A stretch of DNA of 64,000 nt from Rotaria socialis. Its lineage: Eukaryota; Rotifera; Eurotatoria; Philodinida; Philodinidae. Below are positions 33,921 to 47,080 of the stretch, in pieces. A program made the position numbers and the translations under genes. The stretch is taken from assembly GCA_905331475.1 (NCBI GenBank), contig CAJNYU010004461.1, positions 1 through 64,000 of the forward strand, given 5' to 3'. Each line of letters begins with the position of its first letter. Position 1 is the first letter of the stretch. The notes beneath the pieces were generated by a model. It ran no database searches. It was not told where the DNA came from and was given only the letters and a program-made list of their open reading frames with translations.

Positions 33921-36900
33921 TTATTTTTTCATATGTTCATTATTCCAATCAAGAATAGACATTAATTTATATGAAATCTTCATTGTGTCAGTTCGAAATG
34001 GACATATTATAAATTGTGCAGAAAATTGATTTAAAGAATTATAAAATTTTCGATGACGACTTAAAATTTGTTCATCTAATTGAAAACCAATTGAATAAAA
34101 TCTTTCAAGATTATCATTTCTTGTTTCGAGATTATTTTGTGTTTGAACAAATAAATTACATTCATTTTGACAGTCATTCAAAAAGCGTCCCAATCGTGAT
34201 TTCATGTAACCAGTCCATTGATGGAGTTCATTGAGTGTTTTAACGGATAGTTTAAATTGTAGAATTGATTTTATAGTTTTATCAGGAAAATGATTTGATA
34301 ATTCAAGAATTTCTTTAAGTCGGTCTTCATATTTCAGATTTTTTTCGAGTATTTTTTGAGCATTTTGAAAACCTTGAATTATTAATTGCCGTGTTGAATT
34401 TATTGTTGAACGTGATGTATTAATATATGGTGGACTTGGACATAATATACGCATTGAACCACGACTATCTTCTGATGTTTGATAAGAATAATTTATTTTT
34501 GAACACAAATGAACTGGTTCCAATGACCAATTAAAATGTGAATAAGTCGAAAAAAACTTTTCAACTAGATTAAAAAATTCTTCGAGCAAAAAATAAGAAT
34601 CATTCGATGATAAATATCTATGACAAATATAAGCACATAGAATAGCCCAAGAATAACCACCTAAATAACCATAAACTTGGCCATAGAGACCAACATTTTG
34701 AGCCCACGTACGAATAAAAGTTAGAAGGTGTTGAAAAATAGGTGGAAAACGAGTATAAACTATAAGACGTTCAATGTCATGAACCTAAAAAATCAAGAAA
34801 CATTATTTTATCGAGCATGACGGACAGGGTCCGATGGACTTTTTCACTGTTTTTATTTCATTCATTAGGAGAAATGGTTTTAGCTTGTCACAACAATGGG
34901 TTAACTATTTTCCTCGGTTCTAATCTCGATTTCACTGACGATAATTTAATTCTTACCCCATGCACAGGTTGATGAAAATTTGAGAGTAGAAATGTTCCAT
35001 CTTGAATTTGTTCATTCGATATGGATTTTTCTCTAATTTCTACAAATAGTTCAACTCTAGTTTGATCATGAAATAAAATTGAAATAATTGGATAAATAGC
35101 TTGAATATTTCGACAATCGATTATTTCATTATTGAAATATTTTGTAATTAAATTTATTATATGATTGTTTAATGCAAATGAATCATATCGTAGTTGAGAA
35201 ACTATATCATCAAGATTTGTTTTAGTATTTGAAGAGTTCAGTTCGCATAAAATAAGTACAGTATCAAGATCTTCTCCATCTAAACCCTTGAAATTTAAAT
35301 TTCGAAAAATAATTATTTTGATTTCAATAAAACTTACTAAACGAAAACTTCCGTAAGGAAAAAAACCATGTGTAAAATAATTCAATGTATTTTTGTTGAA
35401 AATTTCTCGAAAACAATTCGATAATCGGTTCAACTTTTCTTGTTTTTGTTCATATGATTTTCTAGTTTCATAAAGACCAGTTTTATTAAAAAATTCTTGT
35501 AATTCAAAACTTATATTCGAATACGAATCTAAACCTATTGGTTGAAGTACTGAATCGAATGGTATTTGGTAGGCGATATGAAACCGTGTTCTATCATCGT
35601 TAGATGTTTGTCGTAAAAGATGAATATATCGAACAGGAAATTGAATTGGTTCTGCTAAAGCTAGAAAACTCTAAGATTAAAACTTGACCTACAAGTGTAA
35701 TAGACAACATATTTTCTGGGAAGCAGTATGAGTGAGGCTTTTTCAAAGCAATATGATCCTGCTCCCAAACAACGCAACTATAGGAAAGCTAGTATTCACT
35801 AGCATGATGACATTTTTTGATATCAATTATTAGAGGTTCTTTTACCACCAAATGAGCTATATGGAATTTTCCACGATTGATATCGATTCATGTTTAGGGT
35901 CCTAGTTTTCTGCATATATCATGTAATCAAGATTAAAGAACAATTTTTTCATTATATAAAATATATCGGCCACGCCTATCACAGGAGACTGAATATTTAC
36001 TGTTATACTTGAACATTTCAAAGTGAATGATAGAAACACAAGTATCATTCATAACTCGGTTTTGGATTTACTTGGGTATGAAATAATGATTGTTTCCTTG
36101 TTTTTAACTTACTCAATAATGATTTCACTTGATTGTGTTTTTTCGCACTATCGAATAGCCCAATTGTCATACACGGATGATAATTATTTTCCTTGTCAAA
36201 TAAATCTTGCGAAAAAATTTGTTTAATATTTTCGTGTAATTGTTTAACATATTCTGTTGAGTTTTCATCAAGTTTCATAAAAGTAATATGAGCATCTTCT
36301 AATGAATTAATTTCATTTATTTCGATATCAAACGATTTATATTGAGCAAGTAAAAGTCTTAATGGCAAAAGAATATTTTCTTCATCATCTTCTGTATCGT
36401 TGAAATCAAAAAATGGCCATAGCAAATTAATATGTGGTGGCCATTGATTAAATAATGGATCATATTTTTCACGAAATGATTGAACCGATGGCCATATATT
36501 CATTGGTGGCATGAAAGAAAGTGCTGAACGATGACTGATAGATCGTACTCGAAAATTAACAATCAATTGTAATGCATAATGATCAGACTGATTCATATGT
36601 TTATTATCAGTTGCATCAATAACGATTGTTTCAAGACCAACTATATTCAGATGTTCAATGGAATAAGAAAGGTTGGGTAGTCGATGTAGTAAATATCGAT
36701 CTAGTCGAAGACTTAATGAAAAATCAGATGTTATTCGAGAACAAATATTACGTGATGGATCAAATGTATAACCAGGATTCTGAAAAGAAACATTACTGTA
36801 ATTGAAGAATGTCTTTGCATTTTTAGTGTATCCTATTGCACTAATAGACGCTTTCACTATGCTCTATTATAAAAGATATCGGCCACTTTTTACATCCGAT

Positions 36901-38787
36901 ACGAAATATAGCGGATCAAAATGCAAAAAACATTGTGTTTCAAATTTCTAGTTTCCATTTATGCCGAACTAGGAGCTGCAGAAGATCATCAAAACTCTGT
37001 GGTCTATTACTAATGTATCCAACGGCGAAAATATCTGAATCGTTATGATCTGGAAACATGTGGCAAGACGAGACTATTTGTAACATATAAAATATTTACC
37101 TCATCAAGATCATAAATATCGCTCCAAAGATCATGTATTTGACGTTGATATGTTTGAAGTAAATTTTGTTCTCTGATATCATAATCTCCAAAATTAAAAT
37201 CTCCCATAAGCATATAATTTTGCGTATTCAATGTTTTAAAAAAATATTCTAATGATTGACAACGTTTCTCATTTGAATTATACGTATGATTACTATGTAA
37301 ATGAAAATTAACAAGATCGATTGTTACCTCGGAGTTCAATGCAAATCGTGATATAATATATTCTTTAATTGATGTTTTTCTTTGACTTTTTCTATCATCA
37401 GATATAGGAAGTGGACATATTGAAAATGCACGTGGTTGAAAATTTTTCATTAACATCAATTGCCCATAGGGTTGCTTTTGACCAGTGTCGAGAATATTTC
37501 CCATTATAATTATATAATAATTATTTTCTTTTAACCAAAGTTCATCTAGTAGAAGATTAAGAAATTTCATTGTGACTTCTTGTAAACAGATAAAGTCTGG
37601 TAAAAATGATTTCAGAGTTTTTAATATTTCTTCATATCGTTGATTTGTATAAATAAATTCAGATTGATAGTAATCAAATAGAATGTTCCATGTTAAGAAT
37701 TGACATCGTTCCGGAATAAACATGTTGCTTGTAGATGAAATCGTCAAGTCATCGGATGCAAGAGATACTTGTGGACATAAAACCCATCGATGAATTGATT
37801 GATCATAACGATACATTCCTTCGACTAGATTTTCCTCTTGTTCAATATCTATTCCAAAAGCAAATGAATTAAAATATAATAAGCATAGAAATAACTAAGT
37901 ACGATCGGAAATTTAGGAAGAGATTCTACTTCCGATTACTATCAAAGCGTGAGAGGTCATGGATTTCGCTTATAGCTTCGAGTTAGCAATCAAATAGACC
38001 CGATCATCAGAGATTAACAAGTACGAGTGTTCTTTCTATGACATACCAGCCGTTGTTTCGTCATGTATTTCACTTCCAGTTAAAATATCAATTTTATTAA
38101 TTCTATCCCAAACAATAGATCCATTTATTTTATAATATCGAATACGATGCATCGGAATACCATACTAATAAAACAAAAGCAAATATATTCATAAGATATA
38201 GTAGACAAGAGTCCTATTACTTCACTTTCATGAACTTTTTTAAATTCATCAAATTTTATTTCATGAATACCTGTAAAACGATCTTCATAACCAATCAGAA
38301 CTTGTGAACAATCAATTGTTGTATCATGTATTATACGATTAAATATAAGATCGGCACTACGAAATCTTTTTATTAATGTAGATGCATCGGGTTTTGATAT
38401 TAATACTGTTGAAATCGAATTGTACTCATTATTTTTCTGTTTTTCACCTGAAATTTCTATCATATATTCTTGCATTGATCGAACAATTAAATAAATAGAA
38501 GTATTTGAATTTGATTGCTGAATAAGTTTATTAAAATAATCACGAATATCTATCCATTGCTTGTTTGTCAGAGAATTCTTATTACTTGTTTGCTTTGATA
38601 TATGTAGATTATGTACATTACTAGTTATCAATGAACTGAGTGAATCATGAAAAAAACTTATATAAATATCACAATCGAGCCGTAAAGAAATTTGATTGAA
38701 ATCTCCTGATGGTCGTATTTGAATATGATCATCGGAATGAAGTATTGAACGGAACGTATTGATTTCGTCTATGTATTTCTCTGCCAT
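33921..38787 (-). CDS. Multidomain RNA end-processing fusion: RWD-like, MJ1316, EEP, 2H phosphoesterase, poly(A)-polymerase-type nucleotidyltransferase
   Basis: Seven exons (38221-38787, 38047-38164, 37100-37848, 36072-36779, 35338-35670, 34957-35286, 33921-34784) splice in frame to 1222 aa. Residues 1-115 are RWD-like (tentative). Residues ~138-220 are an MJ1316 RNA cyclic-group end-recognition domain (IGYEDRFTG; HRIRYYKINGSIVWDR). Residues ~277-555 are an endonuclease/exonuclease/phosphatase domain: WNI, LQEV (E319), GDFNFGD (444-450), RLDRYL and SDHYAL (543-548), all catalytic blocks present. Residues ~590-760 are a 2H phosphoesterase: motif 1 PHINLLWPF (H594); motif 2 HPCMTIG has Cys681 where His is expected. 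Residues ~775-1222 are a PAP/pol-beta nucleotidyltransferase: GS (821-822), D831-L-D833, then YLGGYSWAI in the central domain. The third catalytic Asp appears as Glu904. The set suggests sensing, trimming and re-tailing of damaged or cyclic-phosphate RNA ends; this role is inferred. Domains are strongly supported except the RWD. Confidence 0.88.
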
Positions 38788-38974
38788 TAAATCTGCTGAT
38801 TATATTTATGCGATAATATTTTAATACTTGATTTGGATAGGAATGAATGTGAAGGTTGTCTTTCATCGAGATGTTATAGAAGAAAGCGACAAAAAATTGG
38901 TAAATATCTGATAATGATTACACAAGAACTAGTAATGACTGTTGAGTAAATAAATCAAGGAGGAAATGGCAGAC

Positions 38975-39093
38975 TTTTGAACTTGAAGTTACTTTGAGCT
39001 ACTTTTTCCTATTTTGGGCTACTTGGGTGGTACTTTACTTTAAGCTACTTCAAGCAGTCTACTTTGAAGTACTTTGGCGTACTTTGCGACTTC
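38975..39093. repeat. Degenerate tandem repeat of TACTTT(g)-type words
   Basis: About ten copies of tactttg/gctacttt variants at irregular 10-18 base spacing. Flanked by ordinary AT-rich DNA. It reads like a decayed minisatellite. Confidence 0.6.
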
Positions 39094-39419
39094 AAATCCG
39101 TCGTTTCCCCCTTGAAATAAATTCAGAAATCGGAAGAATATAACCGCAACGAGTAATAGAAAGCGGATATAACTCGTATTGAATTAGTCATACTCATACT
39201 CTACTTATACAGAGATTCTGGAACGGAGCTGCACAAGTATTTTCATTCTTTTAGTTATATAAAAACTAGTTTATTGTTTTTTTCAAATTTTATCAGAACA
39301 TCAAAACATAAAAATCAATTTTATTTTTAATTCATGAAATGATAGATGTCGGTAGAATACGAGTCTATGATATTTTATTCTGAATATTCTAACAAAGTTC
39401 TATTTATTCAAATGCTAAT

Positions 39420-39735
39420 TATACTCCGGTCGAACAGTCCGGCCTGGAAACGGTCGGCTCCGGATAGTTCCGTTGATTTTGTGAAAGCAGTATTTCGGTC
39501 GGAAAATTTTCGGATTTTTTCCGGTGATTTCCGATCAATTCCTGCCGGAAAGCACCGGAACTTGGCAGGAATTCTCCGGAAAAAAATCGACCATATTTTT
39601 GACCGAAATACTACTTCCATGTTCCAGCGATTTCTCGTATTTTCCTGCAGGATATGGTGACTTTCCCGCATATTCTCTGGAGTATCCTACGGGATCCGGT
39701 GGTCGGAATGTTCGACCTGGGTACATAAATATAGT
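39420..39735. repeat. GC-rich CCGGAA imperfect palindrome
   Basis: Left half gcagtatttcggtcgg...gattttttccgg pairs with the right half read in reverse (agtagtatttcggtca...gattttttccgg). The ends cctggaaacggtcg and cgaacattccgacc are also roughly symmetrical. It shares gaaatcgctggaa and ggaagcagtatt-like words with the block at 3255-3450, so both belong to one dispersed family. Overlapping ORFs on both strands are artefacts of the palindrome. Confidence 0.6.
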
Positions 39736-42700
39736 AGTCTTATCAGTGTTGAATAAAATCACTGAATAAGCTGCCCTCATATCAGTAGTTTGTTCTTATT
39801 TCATACTAATACGAGTGATAATTGTCTTTGTTTAAAACACATATATTTATTGTTTTCTTGATCGTCTGGCTTTTAGTACTATCAGATATGCGCAATGCAG
39901 TTTTTCGAGTACAATTTCTATTTTGTATCTTGACTATGAATAGAATTAATGAGATTTTTGTTCACAAACGATGAAAACTATCGAAAAAAGTCTATGATAA
40001 TATTATCAGTTAGTTGAGTATACAATATTGTATACTGTTTCAAAATGCTGCAAAACTCAATTTTTCACTTGAATATAGACAAGCGAAGTGATGGCTGAGA
40101 AAATTACTTATTTAACTAATATTTATTTTCGCAATCAGAAAACCAGTATTACTGGTACCAGTCAATACCATAGACCGGAACCGAGTCGAGTGCACTTTTT
40201 TTTTGAAATGTATTGAGTCGAGTTTGAGAGACTAGGTTTTTTAAAAGCTTTCATTATTTCTTTCACTGTTTCTCGACATTGACCGTTATTATCAGTTGTT
40301 GCATTGAAATGGTACAAATCTCACTTATTGCAGTGAATTAATCGAACAAAAAAATAGGACAAATAAACGGCGATAAACTAACGACGGCCAATAGACAATA
40401 ATGAATGACATAGAATGACTTTCATTGTATTCAATACATCAGGTTCTATTCACCAATTAGTCACACAGCAACGAATTGACCGGTTGGATTCCTGTTTCGT
40501 CGAAATTAACATCTCTAACGCAAATTACTTCAAAGCATATCAAAGCAGTGAGGGTGTCGGTGAAGGCGATTTTTCGACGAAGCGGGACCTAACCCATCTT
40601 ACTTCTTGTAGAAGCCGAAGTGAAAAACAGTTCGGCTATGCGCTATGTAGAAACAGGGTAAACATCGCTTCTTACAGATTTTTTTATATCTTTTTGTTGT
40701 ATTTTTGAAAATGCAGAAAATTATTCGTTCTTGGTCAGATCGAATTTTGAACACAAAAAAGAGACCATGTGACAGCTACTCAGACGACGAATAATGTGTT
40801 GAACGTAATTTGGACATCATGATACATTTCTGTTTATAATTAACGCACGTATCTACATTTTAGCCATAGGCCATTGCACTTCAAATTATGAATTTTATGT
40901 AATTTAAACAATTAATTTCATATATCGGTATCTGATTTTTTTTCGCGGTACGATTCAGTTCGATGTTCACTATTGAGTTGAGTTGATTGTGAATCTCAAT
41001 GGTAGTTTCTGTGACGGTCTTAAAGCACGAAAAAATGTTGATGAAGAGAGTTCTTCAATCGATCTTGAAGAAATGAGGATACATGTTTGTTTCGCATTGA
41101 GTATCTAACCATGCATGCGGTGTCTAATGGGTCGAGTTCATTATCTACGCTTTATATCGTGTATGTGAAGATAATGATGATGAAGAATAACAAATGTTAC
41201 CTAACCTAAGATGTTAAAACAGTCTCTTACATTTTGTTTTGCCTCATGATTTTTTCTAGTGACTTTTAATTAGCCCTTTCCGGCCGAACGTATCCAAATG
41301 GAAACATTTTCCCGTAGGGACCACGGCATTTTTCAAATAACCGGTCGGAAAGAGTTAATAGAAAAATTTCCTGTACAAATATTTATGCATAAAAAATGCA
41401 TAATGAATTGTAAATATTGAAATGATCTTCATAATTCTCAAATTAGTTTTACCGAAAATACATTTCTGGATAAATCAAATACTTGAAGTATCTCGAGCAC
41501 CACCAAGTTTTATGTGCAGAAGCCTAAAAGTTTTTGAATCATTCAATAAATCAACATGGACAGATCTTCATATCGATAAACATAATCAAACATGATACTG
41601 CAAGATCTGTTTTCATCTAAAAAAGACGACACACAGTCTTGTTTCGAATTCAATGAGTCGTTGTCGTATTAAAAGTATTACGTTTGAGTGAATTTTTAAT
41701 TTACATTAGTTGAATAGCAGCAAGTGCTGCTATCAATTAGAGAGCATTGCAATTCTCAAGAAGCTCTCATGTATTGTTCCTGGTAGTATTCTTTGTAATT
41801 TTCTGAGCTAGTCTTTTTTTATTATTCATATTAGATAGAGATATCTAGATGGGAACAGTAATAAATATGTAGTTACTCAAAAGACTATATTTAGAAGTAA
41901 TCGGAAGTAAATTATGTGTAATAGTCTAGTAAACATCATACTAGTATTTTGAATTTCTCTTCTGTTTAGTATTTTACTCAGTTTCAAAACTTTCAAATTA
42001 TGTTTTCACTATAGAATCGAGGGTTACATCCCTCACAAATTAGTTTCCGTATAACAATTTGCAACTGTAGATTATATTCTAAAGATAGTTGCAACTTCAA
42101 TAATTATATCTCTATGAATTATGTTTTGAAGAAAAATTATAATCCAACATTTTTGTTGTCGATGGTTGATATCTAAATACTAAAACACATACATAATTTA
42201 GATTCTAGTATTTTGTTGTTATTGACAACATATTATTCAGTTAACTGCGGGCTGTAATAAACGTTTTTATAACATTTTTCCTTGTACAAATAACAGAGAT
42301 GATGAATAATATATAATCGGAGCGTCCTGTCATAGGATGCAATATTTAATGTTTTGAATTTATTTTTGAAGTTATAAATGGTTAGTTGAGCTAGAAACTT
42401 CGTACTCTATTTTGATTGGTCTACTCCATGCGCCATCTGTAGCAGCTTTTGAGTGTTGTATAATCGTAATTTATATTGATAGCTCTATAAGCTAACAGGA
42501 AGAAAATGAAATCTCAATTCTATTCCCAAACATTAAATAAGCATGAAGTAAGAATCATTGCAAAAACAATATTTATCTAGTTATAAATCATATAAATTTA
42601 AAACTGAATAACTAATACAGAGCAGCATTCTCAAATGAAAGAAATCTTGAGAGATTTTTGAAATTATTCATAGAAAAGAATTCCGTAGATGAAAAATGAG

Positions 42701-43544
42701 TCGGAAGAAAGTGTCATTGATTGTATAACAAAACGTTGTCTATGAAAAGTTTCTTTTTCATCTTAGGTTATTTCTTTGATTTGGCATTCCTGGAAGAAAA
42801 ACTATTCTTCTATTATAATCAATGTGACAAAGAATTCTTGGATCTTCAACCAAAAACATTCAAACTGCATACAATTTTCAGGATATGATACTTCGAGCGC
42901 TATAACGTTATATTTTATGAGAGATATTGAACCTAGATGAATGAATTGTTCTATCGGGTTGAAAAAAGTGCGTCAATTATAAATGCACTTTTCTACACAA
43001 TAGAGACAAAACACAATTCATAAAACAGACCATATCATATCCTGCATCTTGACATGCTCTTTCAATCGAACTCCTTGGAAAATTTACAAATGAGCGTTTC
43101 AACACATATAGACCGTGAAAAAAGATCAGAAAATGCCGGAAATTTTCGGGAGAAAAACGAGATGCTAAATAAATAATCATATCATTTAAGGAAGGCGAAA
43201 CCTTATGCTATGTTTCTCGTGCATATATATGTCAGTTGTGATGTGTTCGCCAAAAATTGTCATTTTACGATTATTTGTCCTAATTGTCTATAAAATAAAT
43301 TAGTTTCTTATACAAAAAAATAAATCTTTAAAGTTTCAGCATAGATTTAATTTTATTATTCTAAAATAAATTCATTTTCTTAAACTAAATTTATCATTAG
43401 CAGCGAACTCAATAGACTAAAACTAAAAATATTATATTATTTAGCTTTGTATAAAAAAATATAGGAAATTGATAGGATTATGATGAAAAATATCATATAC
43501 ACTTCGATTAAATAAAGGCAAGAAAAATAAACGGGAGTTCTCTG

Positions 43545-45750
43545 TTAAAATGAACGATAAACTGTACGTCCATTGAGAGGCATCACTGGTCGAAAGTTTT
43601 GACTAATATTACCATTCGTCGAATGATCACCTTTACATACGTATTTTAATTGACGTAATTGATCAAACTAGAAATGAAATTCAAACGATTGAAATTATCT
43701 TCATAATATAATTTATATTTACTTGACGTTTTGAAAGACCCACGGTCTCACGAAAAACTATCCAACAAACACTTTCATAACACATCGGCGTAGTTAATGA
43801 ACCCTTATATGTATAATACGCTTGAGTATCGTCTAAAAAGATTAATTTAAATTTTGAAATTAAATTGAAAAAATTATTTGAATAATTTTACTTGGCAAAA
43901 TATTTTTCAATGCAATTGTCGCTTGATTAATATTGATTTTTTCACTTTTATAAGTTACATTTGAAAGAAGATCAATGAATTTTGCAAATTCTTGATTATC
44001 CGATGGTACAACCTAAGCAATAATTTTTTGGTTTTATTTTACTATTGAAAACAAATTATCTGCGAATCGGATTCACTTTTACTAATATACCAAAAACCAT
44101 TAAACCATCAAATTGGTCCGAGGCAGCGGCAGCTTTAGGTGTTTTATATTTACTTGTATTCCATGTCACTATATGTAACTATAAAAGGTCATATGTTAGA
44201 TAAGAGAAACTTAAAGTTCACGATTTCTCATCCTACTTCACCGGGCAAACGAACACCATCAATAACATGTTCAGCACCTTCGAGATCATTGGCTCCCCAA
44301 TGCATATGAAATTGTAAAAATTGATATTCATCAACAACAGGACCGCCAGTAATACCTATAAAAACAAGAAGAAGAAGAAGAAAAAAAATGATGTCTTACT
44401 ATTCGCATGAGAAAAACAGGAAACACTTACGACTGGAACCTTTACCGGTCACTTGAAATGAACGACCTGTATTTTCTATTGTTTGACAACAGTTTTCATC
44501 GAACTTGAATGTAAATGGACGTTGAACCAATTGTGAGTCAAATTCACATTGATCAGTGTATATGCGAATAGGAGATTGAAATTTTTTACATTGAATATGT
44601 GGAAATATTTTACCCCACATACGTGGTCCTAATGAAACCGATGATAAACATTAATATATCCTGCATTAATAAGCAAATACAAAGGTTTCGCTTGAAGAAG
44701 AAAAAGGCCGATTGTGATGTATTAAAGATTGCCTCTTCGATTAGAATATTTTCATAGGTTTCGATGTAATTAAGCTCAAATAATCATAATTATTGTTATT
44801 CTTTTATTAATATTAGCACGAAAAACATCCGCAGTTTTTTTTATGCTAGTTTAATAGAGCACTGAACATGTAGAAAAGAATTGCATTTTTCAGATACATA
44901 TATGTATTAATGAAGTGAACCTTTTTTTTTCTTCAATTATAATTCAATCCTGTAGCCATCACTTCCGTATAAACAATGGTAGATTAAACTAAAATAATGC
45001 TTATAGCTACAGATAAAAAAAAACTCAAGGTCGAATTCATTTTGCTTATCTACGAGAGAATCTAAGGAGTATATCGGATTTCATTTTGAAAAATAGAAAT
45101 AATCGTTGTTTTTGTTTTTGTTTATTTTAAATATCATGTATTATGGTAAATGCTACTAGGAGAATTAAACGACCGAAACATTGTGATTCTACGGATAATA
45201 AAATAAGAAGTTTTTATTGAAAGAAGATAAATAGTAGTTTTATTATTCTAATTATGTCTGATATACATATTTAAATCTTATCAAACACAGAGAAGTTTTC
45301 TTTTTCTTTTTACTATGAGAAACTTCATTCAAACAAATATTGCAAAGTACTCAATTATCCTACCATGAATTACTGAATAATCCCAATATTCTGGATTCGC
45401 ATTTGGCTTTTCTTCTGTTATAGGCTCCTTTTGTTGATCACCATTATGAAAAGTGATCGCTGGTGATTGCGTTGACGTTGATAAAATATTTTCTTTTCTA
45501 TATTCATTTTTTGATTTGGTTGACCGACGAATCTGTATTTCAATGTCGCCAATTTCAATTAATATCGATGTAACAAGAAGCGATTGTGATTGGTTTTGTA
45601 CCGTGTCCTGCGACAGTAAGCTTATGTAATTCTATATGAAAAATATCCTAAATAACTCACTGTTGCTGACTGTTTTAAATGAATAGCAATGCGATCAGTC
45701 CCATTACCAACAACTATAGATTGTGTATCGTTGTCAATCACCGTTGCCAT
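43545..45750 (-). CDS. Alpha-carbonic anhydrase with N-terminal extension
   Basis: Eight exons (45661-45750, 45364-45607, 44431-44628, 44237-44355, 44077-44178, 43892-44012, 43723-43832, 43545-43667) give 368 aa in frame. The catalytic domain starts near residue 103 ([14 protein letters not shown]). It carries QSPI, QFHMHWG (zinc ligands H194 and H196), GAEHVIDG (E206, gatekeeper), ELHIVTW (third zinc ligand H219), [17 protein letters not shown] (T305/T306) and a closing [11 protein letters not shown]. All zinc ligands are kept, so CO2 hydration is plausible. The proton-shuttle His64 position is Arg167 (NTGRS), and the conserved second His of LHLVHW is Thr222. Residues 1-100 are polar with no signal peptide, so the enzyme is probably cytosolic. 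Loss of the shuttle His predicts slower turnover. Confidence 0.92.
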
Positions 45751-47080
45751 TTTTCTTTGTAAACAGACAAATAAAACAAGTTAACTATTGATAATCTCTA
45801 TTTTGTTTTCGTTAGTGGAGTATTTAGTACATGAATATATATAGATAAACAGATAAAGAGAAGATACTACTCTCCTTGGTATTTTTCGCTTATTGTTGGT
45901 GAGATTTTTTTTTCTTCGTGATAATTAAGTTGCATGCCACCTTTACATTGTCCGGAATGATGAAAGAAAGAGGAAAAAAGATCGAAGAAACCAGACAACC
46001 AAAGTGTAAGAGATAGAAACCATCACTACATACTAACTTCCGATATTCTCACGCATAGTATGGATCAGCTAATTATTTTGTTGAAATGGTAGACAACAAA
46101 CGGAAAGTTAATTATGGGCAAGTAACATTTATTTTCACAACGTTAAACGGAAACAGTAATGCCGCATATTGCCGTTCTTCAAGTCACGTTCATGAAACGC
46201 GATATAGCGTAAAAATATCGAAAAATCGATAATGTTTTGCCTTTTTAAAAATTTTATCTATCATGATATTTACTATAAAACATTTAGCTAAAAAGATCAA
46301 AGCTTATTTTTAACTTATCCATATGTCAGATTAGTAGTTTGATTATTTTTACGTTTTGTTTTCCACGAAGAAAACAAAACAAGGGTTTTGCTTTTATATG
46401 AATTATGTAATAGAATAATATTTGATTAAATCGTTATCTATTGTGATTGTGATGGATCAAAGAGAATTTAATATCTCGATTGAAATTAATACTGCATAAT
46501 CCATAAACAACTTGAACCAATCTTCATCTTAGCATCATAGAAACATTCAACGTTATTATCATAATTGAGAAGTTTCTTCTTTTGCAATTAACGACAAATA
46601 ATTAAAAGAAACGAAACGGAAAGATTAGCAAGTACAATCAAGGTTAAGACATGTGATATTTTTTTTCATTTTATCAAACGAAAAAACTGAATAAAATAAT
46701 GTTTGATTATCTTCTAAATAAAATTTTCTTTACAACAAAATCTCTAATCAATTCAGACTTTTATAAAGAAGACACAGAAGGTTCTATATTTATTTAATTA
46801 TATAACTGATCAAAATTATTATTGCGATGATCAAAAAAATGTAACTGAGAAATAGCCAATTGAAGTTCCACATGGCGATCGACACATGACTTTTTTTTTA
46901 CTCAAAAATTGCACTTATTTCATTTTATTGTTCGAAATGGGATTAGCAATGAAATGATTATGTATGCGTTTGTTGTTCTCAAAATTCAATCGGCAACCAC
47001 ATCGTCCAACCAACATCATCTGTGAACTGGTGAAAATATAAACGGCAAGAAAACTAATAATTTTTCATTGCAGATTAACA
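45751..47080. other. Shared upstream region of two divergent genes
   Basis: 1.3 kb of AT-rich DNA between the carbonic anhydrase (minus) and the orphan Cys-rich gene (plus). Nothing recognisable beyond presumed promoters. Confidence 0.4.

Larger units (their letters stand above)
38788..43544. other. 4.7 kb gene-poor, repeat-bearing spacer
   Basis: No gene recognised on either strand. It holds the two repeats listed separately and a weak CCGGAA-type patch near 41275-41360. Open frames at 39346-39780 fall inside the GC-rich repeat on both strands and are artefacts of it; those at 40415-40708 and 42977-43180 have no visible domain. Confidence 0.5.

Noticed and set aside
39346-39780. Four overlapping frames on both strands
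   Set aside because: All are products of the GC-rich palindrome, which reads open on both strands.
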